A DNA stretch of 64,000 nucleotides from Lithodes maja (GCA_037953745.1 JBAKBP010012298.1:1-64000), one strand, 5' to 3'; shown: positions 1-8,530, counted from the first letter of the stretch. The notes: generated by a model not told the origin, from the sequence alone. Program-made: numbers and translations.

Positions 1-1
1 G

Positions 2-35
2 TATATAAATAACCCCTAAGAGACCAAACAATATG
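2..35 (+). promoter_or_regulatory. TATA promoter remnant of the cluster's vWA type
   Basis: A TATATAAAT box is followed by CCCCTAA, then AGACCA and an ATG. The same order occurs in front of both vWA genes (5746-5800 and 9385-9436), where about 9 extra bases separate the CCCTAA and AGACCA blocks. Here the ATG is followed after one codon by a stop, so the gene behind this promoter is missing, broken, or starts elsewhere. Confidence 0.4.
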
Positions 36-37
36 TA

Positions 38-406
38 TTAACCCTTATTTATAGGGCCAATACTTGGGGAAAGCATAGCATGCAACATACTAATTGCAGG
101 TATGGGGGAATAGTGGTGCATGGGAGTCAACTGGGGTTTGGTAGAAGAATCACCACTACCATCATTCGATTTAGATTTCTCGGTTTTTGTGGTGGGAGAT
201 AACAGGGGTCTTGTAGAAGAACCACCAGTACCATCATCCATGGTCCATTTATATTTCTTGGTTTTCATGTTGAATAATGTCTCTACCACTTCGTCATCAG
301 TATCCACTTCGGCATCAGAATCAATATCAGAATCTGAATTTAGGGTATTAATTTCTGTCACTTCAGCATCAGCATCAGCATCAGCATCCGAATTTAGGGT
401 ATTCAT
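38..406 (-). CDS. Small acidic repeat protein, unknown function
   Basis: This 122-residue ORF is not recognised as any family. Its first 40 residues are very rich in Asp, Glu and Ser and contain a duplicated NTLNSD unit followed by alternating Asp-Ala or Asp-Ser pairs. A second internal duplication follows (GTGGSSTRPLLSP, then GSGDSSTKPQLTP), separated by a Lys-rich stretch. No signal peptide or membrane segment is visible. A TATA-like TATAAAAAG on the minus strand lies about 70 bases upstream of the chosen ATG, matching the promoter style of neighbouring genes. The opposite strand is also open across the same region, so coding is plausible but unproven. The acidic repeats could be an activation or histone-mimic-like tail, which is speculation. 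Confidence 0.4.
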   Translation of the reverse strand: MNTLNSDADADADAEVTEINTLNSDSDIDSDAEVDTDDEVVETLFNMKTKKYKWTMDDGTGGSSTRPLLSPTTKTEKSKSNDGSGDSSTKPQLTPMHHYSPIPAISMLHAMLSPSIGPINKG

Positions 407-473
407 TGATTCGAGATGTTGGTACTGCTTCTGCTACTACTGGTGCTGTGATAACTTTACTAGCCCGCCTCAG

Positions 474-487
474 CCTTTTTATATGAA
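474..487 (-). promoter_or_regulatory. TATA box of the acidic protein gene
   Basis: Read on the minus strand this is CATATAAAAAG, a good eukaryotic TATA box, located about 70 bases before the ATG at 406. The spacing is similar to other genes of the cluster. Confidence 0.4.
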
Positions 488-820
488 AAATAGGGGGTGT
501 GGTCTATGTGGAAGAGAGGTGTGGTCTGAGGATTTATATACAGCCAAACATAGACCCAAACTAGTAATTATTCAATCCGTTGGCCACACCCCTCAAGGCC
601 CAAATTGTAATCAAAGACTTTGACACCATGGTCGATCTGTAATCGTGAGTTCAGGTGCTCAACCGGCTATGGTCAAAGATAGAGTGAGGCTAATTTTGTT
701 GTGGTGACTATAGTCGGCTGAGCAAACATACTTTTCTGACAATTGTCGCAGGGTGCTCAGCAAGCACATTTTTCGGGGGTTAGTTTTCAATGGGGAATCC
801 GAATAGAAACCGCGACAAAA
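488..820. other. Non-coding stretch
   Basis: No gene, repeat or RNA could be recognised here. An open frame that runs through 120-623 on the plus strand has no recognisable protein and mirrors the acidic gene. Confidence 0.3.
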
Positions 821-1108
821 CCCTTCCAGGAAGCGGGAGAGTGATCACTTGGATGGTCAAAATCCACCCACCATGGCTTGAGATTAAATCTGGACAAAAA
901 CCCTTTCCAGGAGGCGGGAAGATGAGGTCAAACACCACTCCCATGGCTTGAAAACGAATCTGGGCCAAAACACTTTCCAGGAGGCGGGAAGATGAGGTCA
1001 AATACCACCCCCGTGGCTTGAGATCGAATCTGGGCCAAAACACTTTCCAGGAGGCGGGAAGATGAGGTCAAATACCACCCCCCGTGGCTTGAAAACGAAT
1101 CTGGGTAA
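821..1108 (+). repeat. Four tandem ~70-bp repeats with E2F-like cores
   Basis: The phrase TTCCAGGA(G/A)GCGGGA recurs at about 823, 903, 973 and 1043. The spacing is 80, 70 and 70 bases. Each unit also carries GATGAGGTCAAA, a CCATGGCTTG/CCGTGGCTTG block and CGAATCTGGG. The GGCGGGAA core is the complement of the E2F consensus TTCCCGCC, and three units have it exactly. The array lies immediately upstream of the degenerate SOCS-box-like copy. It may be an enhancer or an hr-like array; function is inferred only from position and motif. Confidence 0.7.
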
Positions 1109-1204
1109 TGGGGAATTATATTGTGCTAACCATCAACTACAATATCACCCTCGTCGACTTTTTATATCCCGTGATGCTCTATGGGTACGAAAAGAAAACA
1201 TGAG

Positions 1205-1545
1205 CAATCGCCGAGACATCTCCATCACATCCTATCCGAACTTCTTCTTCCAGACAACACTCCGGAACCGGGACAACCTCCTTCATCAAGGACGCAATAT
1301 ATACATCACTGGTGAGTGATGGGTACCGTATAGACGACTACATATAACACCTCGGTCGTCCATCATTATTTACCTTCCACAACCCACCCACGATGAAATT
1401 CCTCTACCATAAGGTCATCAGAGATAATATAAACCACCTGAAACATTATGAACAGGTACTACTACGTAAAATTCTCCGGGAAAGCATTAGAAAATTCCTC
1501 AAAAATGAACGAAGCTGTGGATGCATACGAAAACAGGGATTGACC
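1205..1545 (+). pseudogene. Degenerate copy of the SOCS/VHL-box-like gene
   Basis: The DNA is closely related to 4525-4849, beginning with the CATCTCCATCACATCCT block and continuing through the C-terminal box to the same stop. A TAA replaces the Glu codon of the YIEH segment at about 1343, and there are small indels near 1475 and 1505. The N-terminal half of the gene is not recognisable. The copy lies convergent to the RING-like gene in the same arrangement as the intact copy and the remnant at 5081, so it is one half of a duplicated gene pair. Confidence 0.8.
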
Positions 1546-1891
1546 CTTTATCCATATATAGGGTGAACATATTTATATATATATAATATTTAACCCTTTA
1601 GTGGGAAAACATCCGAATATGGTAAGGGTTTGGTCGCTTCGGGACCCTTTTTTTTAGTTATAGCCGTACTACTCACACCTTTACAATACATTTTATTTAA
1701 CTAAAACACATTTTTTCTTTCCACCTTTACTCCTTCTTTGTAATGTGGATGAAGACACCGTAGAAGAATCCGGGAAAAGTGGTTGGATAATTAATATTGG
1801 CGGGCGGCAGTGTTACTGTTTCTGTCTAGAAAGGCTCCCCTGATGGGACATTTACTCTATTGTTAAATCGAGACAGGGTTGGCACTACCGT
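1546..1891. other. Convergent 3' flanks of the duplicated pair
   Basis: This non-coding stretch resembles 4850-5080. It carries TTTACAATACATTTTATTTAAC, then a TTTCCACC block and a GTGGATGAAGA block, all repeated in the second unit. It probably holds the poly(A) sites of both convergent genes. On the minus strand the AAATAAAATG near 1690-1700 may serve the RING-like gene. Confidence 0.5.
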
Positions 1892-3364
1892 CTATTCTTG
1901 TTTATGACTGGAAAAACATGACGAGCACTTTATGGGATTTAGGGAGATGTATGTATGAAAATGTCTTATGCTGATAATCACATTACAATGTTGCCTCTCC
2001 ACCTTGGATACGGTGTCGGTGTCCGTAGGGGGGATGTGAAATATTTCCAAAAGTGAAGAGACAGTCATTTGGTCTTTGTGTTGGTTCCTGCCAACAACAT
2101 CACCGTAATAATAATGGCTAGGGTGTGGCGCTGTAAAGGTGTTTCTTCTGACAGCGTGAACCATCCCCCATTCGGAAGGAGATAGTAGAGTCAGACGTGG
2201 ACGATAGCACGTGTTGCATATGAAGAGGGTATCCCGAACCGAACGCGAAAGACTGTCCCTCGGAATGACCATGGTGAGGATAGGTGGCCCCCCACACTTC
2301 CAAAGGGAGGTAAAGCTGCGCTGGAGGTAAATCCACAGTCGGCGATATATGGCAACGAACTTGTATACAGATCGTCTACTTTTGGGAAATGATCTCATCT
2401 TACCGTCCAATGTGGCAATATCAATGGCGCTATTCTTACAGAAGGGACACAAGAGGAGTTCACCCATGGACACGGATCCCAACTGTCGAATCGTGTCTAG
2501 GAGACTCTTTACGATATCCAGGGCGAGCTCGGGAATACACCTGTGACATATGCGGGCATTACAGACACTCTTGGCCAGAGGTTTGGGGGTACAGATATTA
2601 TATACCTTATCGTGAAACATAACCACCTCATCGTACCACAAATTCTGATCTAGACAGATGTTGCACGTAAATCGTTTGGAGATATAAATCTGCCTATTCC
2701 AAAATATTTGTCCATTTAGGCGCATTGCAAGCGAGATCCGTTCAATGTGTCTGTATCGAAACCATCTCCCCATTAGCTTACACCATATCCGACGGACCTT
2801 AATCACATCATCGGGGTGACACCGCGGACCCATCATTTTGTCAATCACCACCGTCATAATATGCTGGATTTTGTGGTTCCTCTTGAATAGATGGGACATG
2901 GTGCGCTGTTTTTTTGATGGTAATTCATACTCACAATCATTCAGCCATCCAATTAACCAATCTATGGTCCCAAATATATCGCTAAGAACTGTGCAGCGAG
3001 AAGTGATAATATTATAATCTGTTAAGTATTCTGTGAATTTTTCATCATCGTAATTGGTCACATCAATGTAGTCCTGAATATCGCCGGTATAGGTTAGATT
3101 GTCTCCCATCTTATATAAATTCCCCAGTTGGATAAAGACCATAAGTAACCGGTCTGAATTGTCAATCTTTGTTATATTCATTCCGTAAAGATCAAATATA
3201 CTTTGAATATTCGCGGCGACCTCTAGCATCGGTCCGGGCAGCCTCATGATGGCGCATCCTCTTTCAATAACGTAATTCAGGAAGTTGGGATTCCTAAAGT
3301 GTCTATCTGCGACATCTGTCTCCAGAGGGAGATAGTTTATTGTTGGTGCTAATATCCAATCCAT
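1892..3364 (-). CDS. RING-like zinc protein, intact copy
   Basis: This 490-residue intronless ORF has an atypical RING core. The ligands visible are C234 and C237 (CNIC), C258 or C268, C273 and C276 (ICHRCI) and C306 and C309 (CPFC). The position normally held by the fourth-ligand histidine appears to be Ala270. A second potential zinc site is formed by C383/C386 (CNTC) and C480/C483 (CSSC). The N-terminal 230 residues are unrecognised. RING domains recruit E2 enzymes for ubiquitin transfer; that role here is inference. A minus-strand TATA box sits about 45 bases before the ATG, supporting this start. The gene is convergent to the degenerate SOCS-like copy. Divergently it faces the intact SOCS-like gene across two inserted MITEs. 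It could instead be a structural zinc protein. Confidence 0.7.
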   Translation of the reverse strand: MDWILAPTINYLPLETDVADRHFRNPNFLNYVIERGCAIMRLPGPMLEVAANIQSIFDLYGMNITKIDNSDRLLMVFIQLGNLYKMGDNLTYTGDIQDYIDVTNYDDEKFTEYLTDYNIITSRCTVLSDIFGTIDWLIGWLNDCEYELPSKKQRTMSHLFKRNHKIQHIMTVVIDKMMGPRCHPDDVIKVRRIWCKLMGRWFRYRHIERISLAMRLNGQIFWNRQIYISKRFTCNICLDQNLWYDEVVMFHDKVYNICTPKPLAKSVCNARICHRCIPELALDIVKSLLDTIRQLGSVSMGELLLCPFCKNSAIDIATLDGKMRSFPKSRRSVYKFVAIYRRLWIYLQRSFTSLWKCGGPPILTMVIPRDSLSRSVRDTLFICNTCYRPRLTLLSPSEWGMVHAVRRNTFTAPHPSHYYYGDVVGRNQHKDQMTVSSLLEIFHIPPTDTDTVSKVERQHCNVIISIRHFHTYISLNPIKCSSCFSSHKQE

Positions 3365-3404
3365 TTCTCTAGGGCGGTGATGAATTTACCCGTACCGTTG
3401 CTCC

Positions 3405-3414
3405 ATTTATATAT
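3405..3414 (-). promoter_or_regulatory. TATA box of the RING-like gene
   Basis: On the minus strand this reads ATATATAAAT. It lies 41-50 bases upstream of the ATG at 3364, leaving room for a leader of only 10-20 bases, as in the vWA genes. Confidence 0.55.
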
Positions 3415-3475
3415 CCATACATTTTTGAGACTCCTCCCCCCACCCCTTATACATCTGTGTGAAATGTGGTATTGT

Positions 3476-3491
3476 TTATATATATATAAAT
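3476..3491 (+). promoter_or_regulatory. Possible TATA box of the SOCS-like gene
   Basis: TTTATATATATATAAA lies in the plus direction between the divergent genes. Two TTAA MITEs (3530-3981) now separate it from the coding region. Without them the box would be about 250 bases from the first ATG, so the assignment is tentative. Confidence 0.3.
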
Positions 3492-3529
3492 AAATTCTAT
3501 TTTTTAACCCTGACACCTCTCACTATTAA

Positions 3530-3756
3530 CCCTTTCATACTCATATGACGCAGAGGTTGCCAGATTAGCAATAAGAAATAAAGTTCTCTCACTCTTATAA
3601 TTACCTCCCAAAAATTAGTTTTCTGCCCACAACTAACTCAAAGACAACTGCAGAGGTTGAAGTAACTAAACTAAAGGTTTCTAAATTCCCCTGATGGTAA
3701 CAAAGGCTTTAAAGCATCCCTAATCGGCTCAAAATCGCGTCATATGTCGGAGTGGG
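3530..3756 (+). mobile_element. TTAA MITE, family 1, copy A
   Basis: The 227-bp element lies between TTAA at 3526-3529 and TTAA at 3757-3760. Its ends are imperfect inverted repeats: CCCTTTCATACTCATATGACGC on the left pairs with the complement of GCGTCATATGTCGGAGTGGG on the right. A TTAA target duplication with ends beginning CCC is the signature of piggyBac-type transposition. No ORF is inside, so it is non-autonomous. Related copies are at 3761-3981 and, inverted, at 50313-50527. Confidence 0.85.
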
Positions 3757-3760
3757 TTAA

Positions 3761-3981
3761 CCCTCTCACGACCATAGGACGCAGAGGTTGCCAGATTAGC
3801 AATAAGAAAAAGATTACTCTCACTGTTATAATTACCTCTCCAAAATTAGTTTTCTGCCCACAGCTAACTCAACTGCAGAGGTTGAAGTAAACAAACTAAA
3901 GGTTTATAGATACCCCTGACGGTAACAAAGGATTTAAAGTATCCCTAATAGGCTCAAAAATCGCGTCCGGATGTGAGAGGG
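3761..3981 (+). mobile_element. TTAA MITE, family 1, copy B
   Basis: The 221-bp copy is in the same orientation as copy A and shares the TTAA at 3757-3760 with it. Its right TTAA is at 3982-3985. Internal blocks such as GCAGAGGTTGCCAGATTAGC are shared with copies A and C. One copy probably inserted into the target site flanking the other. Confidence 0.85.
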
Positions 3982-4198
3982 TTAATGTGGACCTAGTCGA
4001 GGAATCCGGGTAGAGTTTCTGGACTGGGATTCTCTCCGACTTCAAGATTGGGGGCATTGGATTCGGCCTTAGGGAGTCTCGGGTGAGCTTGCGCTTGGCA
4101 GGGGGTTGGAGAGCGGCAGTTTAGGTGGGAGCGATGGTATACGCTCACATTGGTCAGAAATAACTCCAACCACTCAGAAGATTCTCCCTCTCCCCTCC

Positions 4199-4849
4199 AT
4201 GAATTTCATCTCTCTAAATCCCTTGGTGAAAACAATGGAGGATATGGAGGAGTACTTATTCGATGCAGTAGACCACCAGGACATGTTTGAACGAAGAACG
4301 TCGCCGTGGGAAATGAAGGAGTGGGATTACGAGGAACTGCAAGACTTCAAGATAGAACTTGATATGGTGGATCGGCTTTATTTCATACGATGCACGGAGG
4401 ATAGTCAGGGTAGCACCTACTATCTCCTGGCCAGAGTCGTCAATAAAACTAACCCACAGAAGAGGTTATTTGTGGAATTGATGGCGGATTGTAACTATAC
4501 AGGATTCTCATGTCAAGGTGCAGGGAACATCTTCATCACATCCTGTCCGAACATCTTCTTCCTGGCAACACTCCGGGACGAGGACAACCTCCCCGTCAAG
4601 GACGCAATATATACATCACTGGTGAGTGACGGGTACCGTATTGACGACTACATAGAACACCTCAGTCGTCCGTCATTATTTACCTTCCATCATCCACCCA
4701 TGTTGAAATTCCTCTGCCACAAGGTCATCAGAGATAATATGGACCGCCTGATGCACTATGAACAGGTACTACCTAAAATTCTCCAGGAAAGCATTAGAGA
4801 ATTCATCAAAATTAACGAAGCTGTGGATGCATACGACAACTGGGATTGA
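4199..4849 (+). CDS. SOCS/VHL-box-like protein, intact copy
   Basis: The ORF gives 216 residues from the ATG at 4199; a better Kozak context is at 4235 (AACAATGG), so the start is uncertain. The C-terminus contains L169-x3-C173-x3-I177, which fits the Elongin BC box LxxxCxxx(hydrophobic). It is followed by L191-P192-x2-L195-x3-I199, which fits the Cullin-2 box pattern. Upstream, residues 98-109 (C-N-Y-T-G-F-x-C-Q-x2-G) form a motif I recall from small uncharacterised proteins. By family knowledge such boxes attach a substrate-binding region to an Elongin-Cullin ubiquitin ligase; the role here is inferred. A TTTACAATAAAC poly(A) module follows. A degenerate paralogue lies at 1205-1545. Confidence 0.65.
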   Translation: MNFISLNPLVKTMEDMEEYLFDAVDHQDMFERRTSPWEMKEWDYEELQDFKIELDMVDRLYFIRCTEDSQGSTYYLLARVVNKTNPQKRLFVELMADCNYTGFSCQGAGNIFITSCPNIFFLATLRDEDNLPVKDAIYTSLVSDGYRIDDYIEHLSRPSLFTFHHPPMLKFLCHKVIRDNMDRLMHYEQVLPKILQESIREFIKINEAVDAYDNWD

Positions 4850-4953
4850 CCCTTTATCCATAAGTGTATATGTATAATAAAAAGGTAGTAAGGGTCAATA
4901 AGTGCTGTTTTGGTCCCGATTTTTATTTATAGTCGTACTACTCACACCTTTAC

Positions 4954-4959
4954 AATAAA
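4954..4959 (+). terminator. Poly(A) signal of the SOCS-like gene
   Basis: AATAAA occurs about 105 bases after the stop codon in the phrase TTTACAATAAACTTTA. The same phrase is repeated behind the vWA genes, followed in each case by a TTCCACCTTGACTC block 30-50 bases on. Confidence 0.55.
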
Positions 4960-5080
4960 CTTTATTTAACTAGAAAACTCATTTTCTTTTCCACCTTGAC
5001 TCCTCTGTATAATGTAGATGAAGAAGAATCCGGGAAAAGTGTCTGGACAATATTGGCGGCGGTGGTGTTACTATTTCTGT

Positions 5081-5345
5081 CTAAAAAGGCTCCCCTGATC
5101 GGACATTTACTCTATTGTTAACTGGAGTCATGGTTGGCACTACCGCCGATTCTTGTTTATGACTGGAAAAACACGACGAGCACTTTATGGGATTTAGGGA
5201 GATGTATGTTTGAAAATGTCTTATACTACGAATCACATTACAATGTACGGTGTCAGTGTCCGTAGGGGGAATGTGAAATATTTCCAAAAGTGAAGAGACA
5301 GTCATTTGGTCTTCGTGTTGGTTCCAGCCAACAACATCACCGTAA
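5081..5345 (-). pseudogene. C-terminal remnant of a second RING-like gene
   Basis: The minus strand encodes the last ~70 residues of the RING-like protein, including the CSSC pair and the HKQE end. A deletion removes part of the segment between DTDTV and HCNVI. The stop codon after HKQE is changed, extending the frame by about 20 residues. The RING core and everything upstream of it are absent. It faces the SOCS-like gene just as the intact gene faces the degenerate SOCS copy, so the two-gene unit was duplicated and each copy lost a different partner. Confidence 0.8.
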
Positions 5346-5745
5346 TAATGATGCCGTCACGACACCCAATTACACCTACTGTCAATATTTCCAAAAAGAA
5401 TATGATTCATTGTTATACTATTATAGGTGGTTATATAGCAAGATTTTTTCTCGGTAGTGCCATCCAATATAGTCTACCATGAATAACTAGAATTGGTGGT
5501 CCCTCGGCCAGAGAAATTACTTTAGATGACGCCTAAAGGGTAGATCTTAGTGAACCCAGCCAATACACCTTCTGACAGCAATGGTCTAGTATCATAGGCG
5601 CGGCCTAGTAGAAGGCCCGCTTGTTGGGCCGCTTCGAGGTTATATACGACCCTTTTTGTTTCTAGAGCCGTATACTCACATAGAGTGTGCACGGTGTGGT
5701 ATAATTTGTTTTTTTATTTTACAATTTGGCAACCGTGCCTGTCTT
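5346..5745. other. Intergenic region and promoter block of vWA gene 1
   Basis: The first part has no recognisable gene. From about 5617 the sequence (GCTTGTTGGGCCGCTTCG onward) is duplicated at 9265-9400 in front of the second vWA gene. The whole proximal promoter was therefore copied with the coding region. Confidence 0.6.
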
Positions 5746-5759
5746 GTATATATATATAA
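5746..5759 (+). promoter_or_regulatory. TATA box of vWA gene 1
   Basis: GTATATATATATAA lies about 41-54 bases before the ATG at 5800. It is followed by CCCTAAACCTTCT(A/G)AGACCACAACCC, conserved in the second copy. The short leader implies that transcription starts near the AGACCA block. Confidence 0.6.
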
Positions 5760-5799
5760 CTTCCCTAAACCTTCTAAGACCACAACCCAATACTCTACA

Positions 5800-8118
5800 A
5801 TGCAGTCACTACGTCTTTTGAAGTGTAAGGTGGAAATAGCTGTAACGGGATACGTGGGAGATATCAACTGTTGCCTAAACTACCAGAAATCCGGTAATGA
5901 TGAAGAAGTGGCTTTCAAACTACCCGTGGATTATGACAGTTGTGTCTATTCTTTCAAGGCAACAATCAATGGCACCCGGGAAATTATTGGACGATGTATC
6001 GAGAAGGGAAAGGCGGAGGTAAAATTCCGAGCTTCTATCAAACAGGGAATACAAGCCTTCATTAGAAAGAAAATGCACGAACATGAAGACATATTAGAAA
6101 TCCATTTGGGAAACATATCCCATGAAGCTAAAGTGGACATAGAGATAAAAATGCTGCAGTTGTTACCAGTGAACGAAGACGGAGTTAGTACTCTAGTGCT
6201 CCCTACTGTGTTAAGGCCTAGGTATAGGCCTAGTTATTGTGATTCCTCATATGAGCTGGGACACAATAGTAACTACAGTTTAACAGTAAATGCCACCCTA
6301 AGTAATATCAAAGGTGTGAAGGTGTACCCACCGCACCATAATGGATATGTTAGAGTAAACGAGGAGGGTATGGGTAAGGTGATGTGGATGAAAGATGGCC
6401 CCCAACAACACGATGTGGAGATGAAAATCACCCACTCGAAGAAGATCCAGGCTTTCCACGAAGAGGGTAATCCCATGGCGGCCAATTCCCATATGAAGGA
6501 CGATGTGATAATGGTGACGGGACAGCTCGACCTTACCCATGTAGATATGCCCCACCGGACCCCGGGCGAGATGATACTTTTAATAGATTGTTCGAACAGC
6601 ATGCAGGACGGGGTGAAGATGGAGATGGCGCAATTGTGTGCCCTACATTGGGTACTAGCACTTAATAGTGAGACATGCACCGGATTTAACATGATCTCCT
6701 TTGGAAAACACTTAGACACTTTGTTTGAGACCACCCAGGCGGTCACTAAACAAAATATTAAGTTCGCTCTTGAGTATGTATGTGGGCTAAGGAGTACTAT
6801 GGGTGGCACCGAGATCATGAAGGCCATCACATATGGTTACGAGTGCTGCAGTCAACTCCCTATAAATATGTTGATGGTGACCGACGCTGAAGTTACAAAT
6901 GTAAGTGACATTATAAAAGAATGCGCCGGATTGAAGAAAGAGGCTTTTCAAATATTCACCGTTGGTGTAGGAGACGGTGTTTCCTCTGACTTACTCAAGA
7001 GTCTGGCCCTTTTCAATTCTGGACATTGCCTCCTCCTGAAAACTATATCCCAAATGGAAGAATTCGAAATGTTTTTGGGTTTGATGACAAAACCCTGTGT
7101 GGACAAACTCCAAGTACATCTATGCATTTCAGATAATGCTGTTGAAAAGACACCCGGGCACAACTCCAGCATCAATCGGGGTCAAACATTTACCCAATTC
7201 CACAGCATCCCAAATGGAACTGCGACGAAAGACATCACGGCCAGGATACAATTAGATAACTCGACTATATGTGACAACATTTCAGTGACGAAGGTCCATG
7301 GAGTCGGTCTTCATCAGGTAGCAGCCAAGGGGATGATTGAGGGATTACAACTACAAAAGATCCTGCAAGGTAGTCTTGAAAGGGAAGAGGTTACACGCAT
7401 GAATAAATCTATTGTAGATTTGAGTGAGGCGAGCGGTGTAGTCTCTTCATTGACTTGCTATTTAGGTATCGATGAAAACGATGACTCTCTACCTAGTGTC
7501 AATTGGACGGCCCCGCCCCCCGCCTTAGGAGGAGCTGCGCAAAAATACGACACTGTTGACTACGGAGATATGGGGCAGATGGGGGGGCCCACCCATCAAG
7601 GGGGATTTGCCTTTGGAGGAGATGCATACAGACTTGCCTTTGATTTTTCCCAAGATTTTACACGAGCTGCACAAGGACCTGTCTTCGGAGGAGCTGTACA
7701 AGCACAAGCCTTTGGAGGAGCTGCACAGGGACAAGGACTCCCTTGTTCCACTGACTATGGCTCACCCGACATTGCTGACTGTGGGGGGGAGAGTGCCAAT
7801 TCATGTTGCCCATATCATAGTCTTACGAGTTACCCCGAGAGTTGGGTAGATATTACATGGGTTACCAGCCTCATAAACATGGATTCTGATAAGTTCCTCT
7901 CATATTTTGAGAGTATCCCCGGAATACCCTCTGATGTCTTATCGGCTACACTGGCTTTAACAATTCTGAATGATATATACTTTTCGAAGAAGTTTCCAAC
8001 ACCCGAAGAGGTCACACGGTTATTAAGTGGTTATAACCTTACCCCATATGTAGACATTATAAAAGATATTATTAAGACTCTACCAGACACTCTATTCAAG
8101 AGTCTTAATAATATGTGA
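5800..8118 (+). CDS. VIT and von Willebrand A domain protein, intact copy
   Basis: The predicted protein has 772 residues, close to the VWA5A-like family length of about 790. Residues 1-140 resemble a VIT domain. A vWA domain at about 257-430 has the complete metal-ion adhesion site: D263-x-S265-x-S267, T337 and D362. A linker around 575-690 contains repeated FGGA-x-Q units, and a conserved-looking C-terminal segment follows. No signal peptide or membrane helix is visible, so it is probably intracellular. The frame is open upstream to 5656, but the ATG at 5800 is favoured by the TATA spacing and by copy 2 starting at the equivalent Met. VWA5A-like function is poorly known. The absence of introns suggests a retrocopy or capture by a DNA virus. 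Confidence 0.85.
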   Translation: MQSLRLLKCKVEIAVTGYVGDINCCLNYQKSGNDEEVAFKLPVDYDSCVYSFKATINGTREIIGRCIEKGKAEVKFRASIKQGIQAFIRKKMHEHEDILEIHLGNISHEAKVDIEIKMLQLLPVNEDGVSTLVLPTVLRPRYRPSYCDSSYELGHNSNYSLTVNATLSNIKGVKVYPPHHNGYVRVNEEGMGKVMWMKDGPQQHDVEMKITHSKKIQAFHEEGNPMAANSHMKDDVIMVTGQLDLTHVDMPHRTPGEMILLIDCSNSMQDGVKMEMAQLCALHWVLALNSETCTGFNMISFGKHLDTLFETTQAVTKQNIKFALEYVCGLRSTMGGTEIMKAITYGYECCSQLPINMLMVTDAEVTNVSDIIKECAGLKKEAFQIFTVGVGDGVSSDLLKSLALFNSGHCLLLKTISQMEEFEMFLGLMTKPCVDKLQVHLCISDNAVEKTPGHNSSINRGQTFTQFHSIPNGTATKDITARIQLDNSTICDNISVTKVHGVGLHQVAAKGMIEGLQLQKILQGSLEREEVTRMNKSIVDLSEASGVVSSLTCYLGIDENDDSLPSVNWTAPPPALGGAAQKYDTVDYGDMGQMGGPTHQGGFAFGGDAYRLAFDFSQDFTRAAQGPVFGGAVQAQAFGGAAQGQGLPCSTDYGSPDIADCGGESANSCCPYHSLTSYPESWVDITWVTSLINMDSDKFLSYFESIPGIPSDVLSATLALTILNDIYFSKKFPTPEEVTRLLSGYNLTPYVDIIKDIIKTLPDTLFKSLNNM

Positions 8119-8257
8119 GGACCTAAGAGTGTAAATATCACTGATCCCACCAATATTCACCTTATATGATGATGGTGAGTCAACCATTTACTATCCGATT
8201 GTTATTTAGGATAGAAAATGGGCCCAATTATTTATATTGATAATTTACTATAGGGAT

Positions 8258-8344
8258 CATATGGTTATTATAGTGGATTAACTATTCTTTATATATATTT
8301 ATATATATATAATATATAAAGAATACTATACCATATGGTTATTA
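8258..8344 (+). repeat. AT hairpin between CATATGGTTATTA direct repeats
   Basis: A near-perfect hairpin (ATTCTTTATATAT paired with ATATATAAAGAAT) lies between two exact copies of CATATGGTTATTA at 8258-8270 and 8332-8344. It could be a small insertion with a target duplication or a replication/transcription stop structure. A related single copy CACATGGTTATTAATG occurs at 13211. Confidence 0.5.
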
Positions 8345-8530
8345 ATGTATGGACACCTAACCCTTTAGCGGACAATGAATATTTTGTTTGTGTCATATTT
8401 ACAATAAACTTTAAAGGCAAGAATTTTGTTTAGTTTCTTCCACCTTGACTCTATTAAACATCCCAACTACATTTATAAATTGAATTTCGTATAGTAGCAG
8501 AGAGGCAGGAAAAACATACCTTTTTTTAAA
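8345..8530 (+). repeat. 3'-end module, copy 1
   Basis: The block starts with ATGTATGGACAC and CCCTTTAGCGGA, contains AATAAA at 8403-8408, and ends with TTCCACCTTGACTCTA and a GAATTTCGTATAGTA segment. It recurs at 12740-12905 and 13205-13460. It probably supplies the poly(A) site of vWA gene 1. Confidence 0.75.

Noticed and set aside
5676..8015. Several minus-strand ORFs across the vWA gene
   Set aside because: They are antisense shadows of a conserved coding region; the same holds for 9582-10934.
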